Below are positions 60,190-64,000 of a DNA stretch of 64,000 nucleotides, piece by piece. The stretch is from Okapia johnstoni. Lineage: Eukaryota; Chordata; Mammalia; Artiodactyla; Giraffidae. Location: contig CM044307.1 of assembly GCA_024291935.2 (NCBI GenBank), positions 100,259,461-100,323,460 on the forward strand, written 5' to 3'. A program made the position numbers and the translations under genes. Numbering within the stretch: position 1 is the stretch's first letter; every line of letters begins with the position of its first letter. The notes beneath the pieces are model-generated. The model was not told where the DNA came from. It did no database searches and was given only the letters and a program-made list of their open reading frames with translations.

Positions 60190-60480
60190 GTTGTCTCTGC
60201 CTCTGATTATACTTTCAGTTATTCAGTAAGCATTTCTTAAGACTTACCATGTACCCAACCCAACTGATACTTCATAGAAGGCAAAGGAAAGGAAGATAAT
60301 AGCATCCCTCTTCATACAGCATCTTCATGTTGAAGAGACAAATAACAAAGATACTAGAAAACATGGATCAAGCTGCGATAATGCAAGTCAGAAGGCCTAA
60401 ATGAATGTGGATGACGGACAACGTAAATGCCCCTGCATGGTATTACTCAGGTGGTGGACATTTGGAGGAAGTCTAATGGT
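60190..60480 (-). mobile_element. L2 LINE remnant (antisense)
   Basis: TTCAGTAAGCATTTCTTAAG, ACTTACCATGTACCCAACCC, GAGACAAATAACAAAGATAC and ACATTTGGAGGAAGTCTAAT fit reverse-complement L2 3' sequence. Confidence 0.55.
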
Positions 60481-62239
60481 CGTCATTCAGAGGAAGAAAT
60501 AACTGAGTTTAACTGAGTTTAATGAGGAGCGTAAAGGGAACTCTACGTTCTTAGTGGAGATTTGTCAGAAACTACAAAAAGCAAGATCTGTGCAGGATTT
60601 TGAGGTCACATGCTCACTGTTGCATGCTGAAAAGCACAAGCTCTCCGCAGAAGAAAAATCATAATTAAAAGGAAAAAAACAAATACATAAAGTCATCATA
60701 TACATGACTGACCAGCATAGGGAAACACTGTCAAAAGCAAGAAACAGGAAATCAAGGATCATGGGAGCTGTAAACTAAAAATGGAAGTTCACATTCAAGA
60801 ACCAGGACACAAAAAGATAATGCTACAAATTGAGAATTGGACAGATAAAACTGCCATGGGGAGAAATAGATGGAGACAGAGAAAACAACAGTTGGAGAGG
60901 AAAATTAATAAGTGTAGTCTGCAGCAGCAGCAGTCCGTCGGATCATCAAGGAACAAATGTCCTGTGGAGAGCTAGACAAGCAAGCAGCTTTGTTTTCACT
61001 GTTGTCTACCTGTCACTTTGTATAGTAATGAAATTAATGAACCTGACTCTTTCCTTTCATGACTGGAAAGACTCGAAAGTCCTGCCCTTCTTCGCTCATG
61101 CATGGCAACCACACAGTTCTCCTGTCAGTACAATCAAATCTCTCCAAGTTACAGGGAATTCTAAAAATGCATTGTTTGCGCCTAGGATAATAAACAGGAA
61201 GTATGGGGGAGGAGGGGACCCTTCCAAAAAGCAGGTAATAAAGACAACTGTCTTTTTGTTTGTTTCTGCTGTTATAAAAGAGCATAGGGAAGCAGGGAAC
61301 GTATCTGCCCATTTAGCGACATTCTTTTATCATAATTGTATTTCATCCTAATAATATTAAATTGCTGAGGAAAGAAACAAATAGACTCTCAACTATTGAA
61401 TTATCCCCAAGTTAACAACAGGTGCCATATTCAATTCTTGGAATAGTCTCTTTTTTCTTGGCCATCTTTGCCAAAGACAGAAAACAGATTAAAGACATGG
61501 TTGACCTAATTCAAAGCATCAAAATAAAATCAAATCCTAATTGGATGGAAATTCAAGAGATGCTTATTTTGAAGCCTTTATGTACCAAAGTCAAGAAGAA
61601 AGTTAGCTTCTACGAGGGGAAGCAAAATCTGAGACATAATTCTTTATTAGTTTTGAACTTAGAAATCAAAACTCAAGAAAGACATGCTGCAAATGTTACA
61701 GGATAAATGGATTTCCCTTTAACCAGGAAATTGTGTTGTCCACAGCATGACTGAAAACTGTTACGAACTTCCAAGGGCTTCAGCACTGATTAGTCCGTGA
61801 ATTGCTTTCACATCTGCCAACTTACCTGGCAACCCTCCATGTTTACCAACACACTTCTCCCTGGAGCCAGCAGACAGCAAGCTCCTGAGCTGACTCTGGA
61901 GCCTTATCTAAATCCCCTGAAAGTTGTGCAGGGGGCTTATCTCTGCCTAAAGACCCAACATCATTTTCCATGTCAAATTTCAGACAGTCCAATATCATGA
62001 CGATATGGATGACTCGGCCTTATCATTGATAGCTGACAATTATTGTAGGCATTTTATAAAATTAGTTGTTTGATTAATATCTGCACAGATAAAATGGCCT
62101 TGAGTCAACTAACTTTTGTTAATGACTGAGCCTTGCTAAAGCAATAAATTTCCATGACCTTAATCAGTTGTCAGCAGGGACTGAATTTGTTCAATAACAC
62201 AGTGCATTTTAAATCAGATCAACGAATAGGGGTTCTGGT
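60481..62239. other. No recognised repeat; contains unassigned open frames
   Basis: I recognise no repeat family here. The plus-strand frame 60830-61351 (173 codons) and the frame 61422-61706 (94 codons) are described under findings; neither has a domain or splice context that supports a gene call. Confidence 0.4.
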
Positions 62240-62265
62240 AAAAAAAAAAAAAAAAAAAAAAAAAA
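62240..62265 (+). repeat. A26 homopolymer
   Basis: Twenty-six consecutive A. I see no retroelement 3' end immediately upstream, so it is not obviously a LINE or SINE tail. Confidence 0.95.
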
Positions 62266-62559
62266 TCACTGTGTAGGTTGTGGCTTCCTGTGTATCAAAG
62301 CAATGTATTTTACTGAAGTCTTCTTTTGTGTTTTTAAAGCATATACAAACAAAGAAACTGATTTCCTGTTTTATTAAGTTTTAAAGCTTTTCAAAGCAAT
62401 TTTAAGCTAGTGCTCATTAGACAAGTAGAATAAGATTGCTGTGACCATATAAAATTAGAATCTAACAAAAGGCACCATTTAATTTGGCATTTAACATGCT
62501 ATCTGATATTGTTCACAATTGCTTCACTTCTATTAATCAAATCTGCCTAACTGGACTGT

Positions 62560-62675
62560 AAGTTGATTAAGTAAGTTATTTCAAACTTCTTCACTGTTCC
62601 TCCAATGTGTTGAGAATTGTTGCATTGAATAGACATTGAAGTGGCTGAATGAATGATTGAATGAGCCTCTCTCTG
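62560..62675 (+). mobile_element. L2 LINE 3' tip
   Basis: AGAATTGTTGCATTGAATAG then GCTGAATGAATGATTGAATGAG resembles the L2 3' terminal repeat. Weak. Confidence 0.4.
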
Positions 62676-62730
62676 ACGTTATTTTTTACATAATACATCC
62701 TCCTCCAAAAGCCACCTTTAGTTGACTCCT

Positions 62731-62944
62731 AGCTTCCCTGGTGGCTCAGATGGTAAAGAATCCACCTGCAAAGTGGGAGACCTGGGTTCAATCCCTGGGT
62801 TGGAAAGATCCCCCAGAGGAGGACATGGCAACCCACTCCAGTATTCTTGCCTCAACAATCCCCATGGACAAAGGTGCCTGGCAAGCTACAGTCCATGGGG
62901 TCACAAAGAGTCGGTCTCAACTGAGAGACTAACCACAGCACAGA
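62731..62944 (+). mobile_element. Bov-tA SINE
   Basis: AGCTTCCCTGGTGGCTCAGA, GGGTTCAATCCCTGGGTTGG and AGTCCATGGGGTCACAAAG, ending CTAACCACAGCACAG. TGACTCC flanks it at 62723-62729 and 62945-62951. The frame 62722-63066 begins inside it and is not a gene. Confidence 0.94.
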
Positions 62945-63244
62945 TGACTCCAATCAATGACTTGGATCATTTTTACAGAGTATTTATACAGACACATTTC
63001 CCAGTTTGCTTTTTGTCAGGGGTTCATACTGAAAAGCTAAACAGAACTATGTTAGAGGAAATGTGAAATGTGTTCCAGCAAAGGCAATTCTGAAGGGTAT
63101 TTGTGTATCTTCAAGGAAATGTCTTTCCATTTACTATAATTTTTAAAAATCTAAACATAGATTTATGTCTGTGTCTTATTGAGAGTTTTGTTTACCAAGG
63201 TAGTCACTGGGTAATAAATTTGATTAAAAGGAATCTAAAACTCA
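62945..63244. other. No gene or recognised repeat
   Basis: Intronic. Nothing assignable. Confidence 0.45.
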
Positions 63245-63330
63245 GAGGAAAGGAAGGAGAAAAGAACAAAGAGAAGGAGGGAGACAGATAGGAGGGGAGG
63301 GAGTCAGGAAGGGAAAGAGCAAAGTAAAAA
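63245..63330 (+). repeat. Polypurine (GA-rich) tract
   Basis: About 86 bases of G and A with only a handful of pyrimidines (GGAAAGGAAGGAGAAAAGAA and on). Low-complexity sequence. Confidence 0.85.
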
Positions 63331-63364
63331 CCTGGAATTCCCCAAATGCTATTTTCACTGTGTA

Positions 63365-63635
63365 ACACGCAAGGCTTCTGAGCTCACCTTAAGACTCACC
63401 TCCCTGATGAAGCCTTCTTTGAACTCCAAGACTTTTACCCTTCTCTAACCTGCCACCTACAGAGCCCATCTAATGCAGTGAATTCCTGTGTTTAACTCGG
63501 TATTGCCTCCTGTCTCATATAGTTTTTTCCTGGGAGTTAGTTTTCATAAGCTCCTGGAAAAAGGGGCCCATCTTCTCTGTGTTCTGTTTCCCCCACCACT
63601 TCCAGCATTGTATAAGCACACAGCAGTTTGCCAAG
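63365..63635 (+). mobile_element. L2 LINE remnant
   Basis: CTCACCTCCCTGATGAAGCC, TTCTTTGAACTCCAAGAC, AAGCTCCTGGAAAAAGGGGC and CCAGCATTGTATAAGCACAC follow L2 3' order. Confidence 0.6.
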
Positions 63636-63651
63636 AAGAAATAAGTGAAAT

Positions 63652-63803
63652 GTTGTGCTCAGTCGTGTCCAACACTTTGTGACCCCATGGACTGTAGCCC
63701 ACCAGGCTCTTCTGTGCATGGGATTTCCCAGACAAGACTACTGGAACAGGTTGCCATTCCCTTCTCCAGGGGATCTTCCCAACCCAGGTATCAAGCCCAC
63801 ATC
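63652..63803 (-). mobile_element. Bov-tA SINE, truncated
   Basis: Antisense A unit and part of the tRNA-like head, from GTTGTGCTCAGTCGTGTCC to ATCAAGCCCACATCTACACT. Confidence 0.9.
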
Positions 63804-63818
63804 TACACTGGTCAGTGA

Positions 63819-64000
63819 GTTCAGTCACTCAGTCATGTCTGACTCTTTGTGACCCCATGAACTGCAGCACGCTGGGCCTCCCTGTCCATCACCAACTCCC
63901 AGAACTTACTTAAAATCATGTCCATCAAGTCGGTGATGCCATCCAACCATCTCATCCTCTGTTGTCCCCTTCTCCTCCTGCCTTCAATCTTTCCCAGCAT
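63819..64000 (-). mobile_element. BovB LINE, 3' end, cut by the window edge
   Basis: Antisense BovB starting at its tail (GAGTTCAGTCACTCAGTCAT) and running through GGTGATGCCATCCAACCATC to the last base of the window. Its 5' extent is unknown. Confidence 0.93.

Noticed and set aside
61422..61706. 94-codon plus-strand frame with an N-terminal hydrophobic stretch
   Set aside because: Length is within chance expectation, no known family, no promoter or splice evidence, and codon use is AT-driven.

Overview
This window is vertebrate nuclear DNA from a ruminant, most likely a bovid (cattle, sheep, goat or relative). The evidence is the density of ruminant-specific repeats: nine BovB LINE fragments, about a dozen Bov-tA SINEs and two Bov-A2 SINEs, together with mammalian-wide MIR, L2, L1, MaLR-type LTRs and one mariner-type MITE. 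The background is AT-rich, with few CpGs and no CpG island.

I can support one host protein-coding exon. Positions 12721-12903 (+) are an internal exon with a good acceptor, an ATG in strong Kozak context at 12738, and a GTGAGT donor at 12904. Its 55 complete codons are the N-terminal luminal segment of synaptotagmin-1 (SYT1), the Ca2+ sensor of synaptic vesicles. The window is therefore read as SYT1 sense strand: 1-12720 is the intron before the first coding exon and 12904-64000 is the intron after it. I did not find the next SYT1 exon (transmembrane segment) in the remaining 51 kb.

Layout. 1-12 kb: old MIRs, a minus-strand BovB (4516-5859), two abutting Bov-tA units (10452-10757) and a BovB 3' end (11346-11905). 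12.7-12.9 kb: the SYT1 exon. 13-25 kb: Bov-tA, L2, MIR, L1 3' ends, a Bov-A2, and two minus-strand BovB 3' ends. 25-29 kb: an antisense L1 interrupted by a Bov-tA, then a 1.9-kb BovB inside a second antisense L1 remnant. 29-32 kb: two L2 remnants in opposite orientation, with a Bov-A2 in the second. 32.6-38.6 kb: Bov-tA, MLT1-type LTR, BovB, and a MaLR-type LTR split by a Bov-tA and a 2.4-kb BovB. 40-47 kb: L2/MIR, LTR remnant, Bov-tA, mariner MITE, L1. 49.8-52.2 kb: another 2.4-kb BovB. 52-64 kb: L1 3' ends, Bov-tAs, MIRs, and a BovB 3' end running off the window.

By my boundaries BovB alone covers roughly 10.8 kb. Every BovB copy is 5'-truncated and has frameshifts or stops, so none looks autonomous. 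The Bov-tA/Bov-A2 elements share their 3' sequence with the BovB tail, which fits their known dependence on BovB machinery. I see no new gene system. The items most worth a second look are residue 18 of the SYT1 exon, the nested insertions with legible target-site duplications, a 173-codon open frame outside recognised repeats (60830-61351), small tandem repeats at 34.1 and 48.86 kb, and repeat-poor intronic stretches that could hold SYT1 regulatory DNA.
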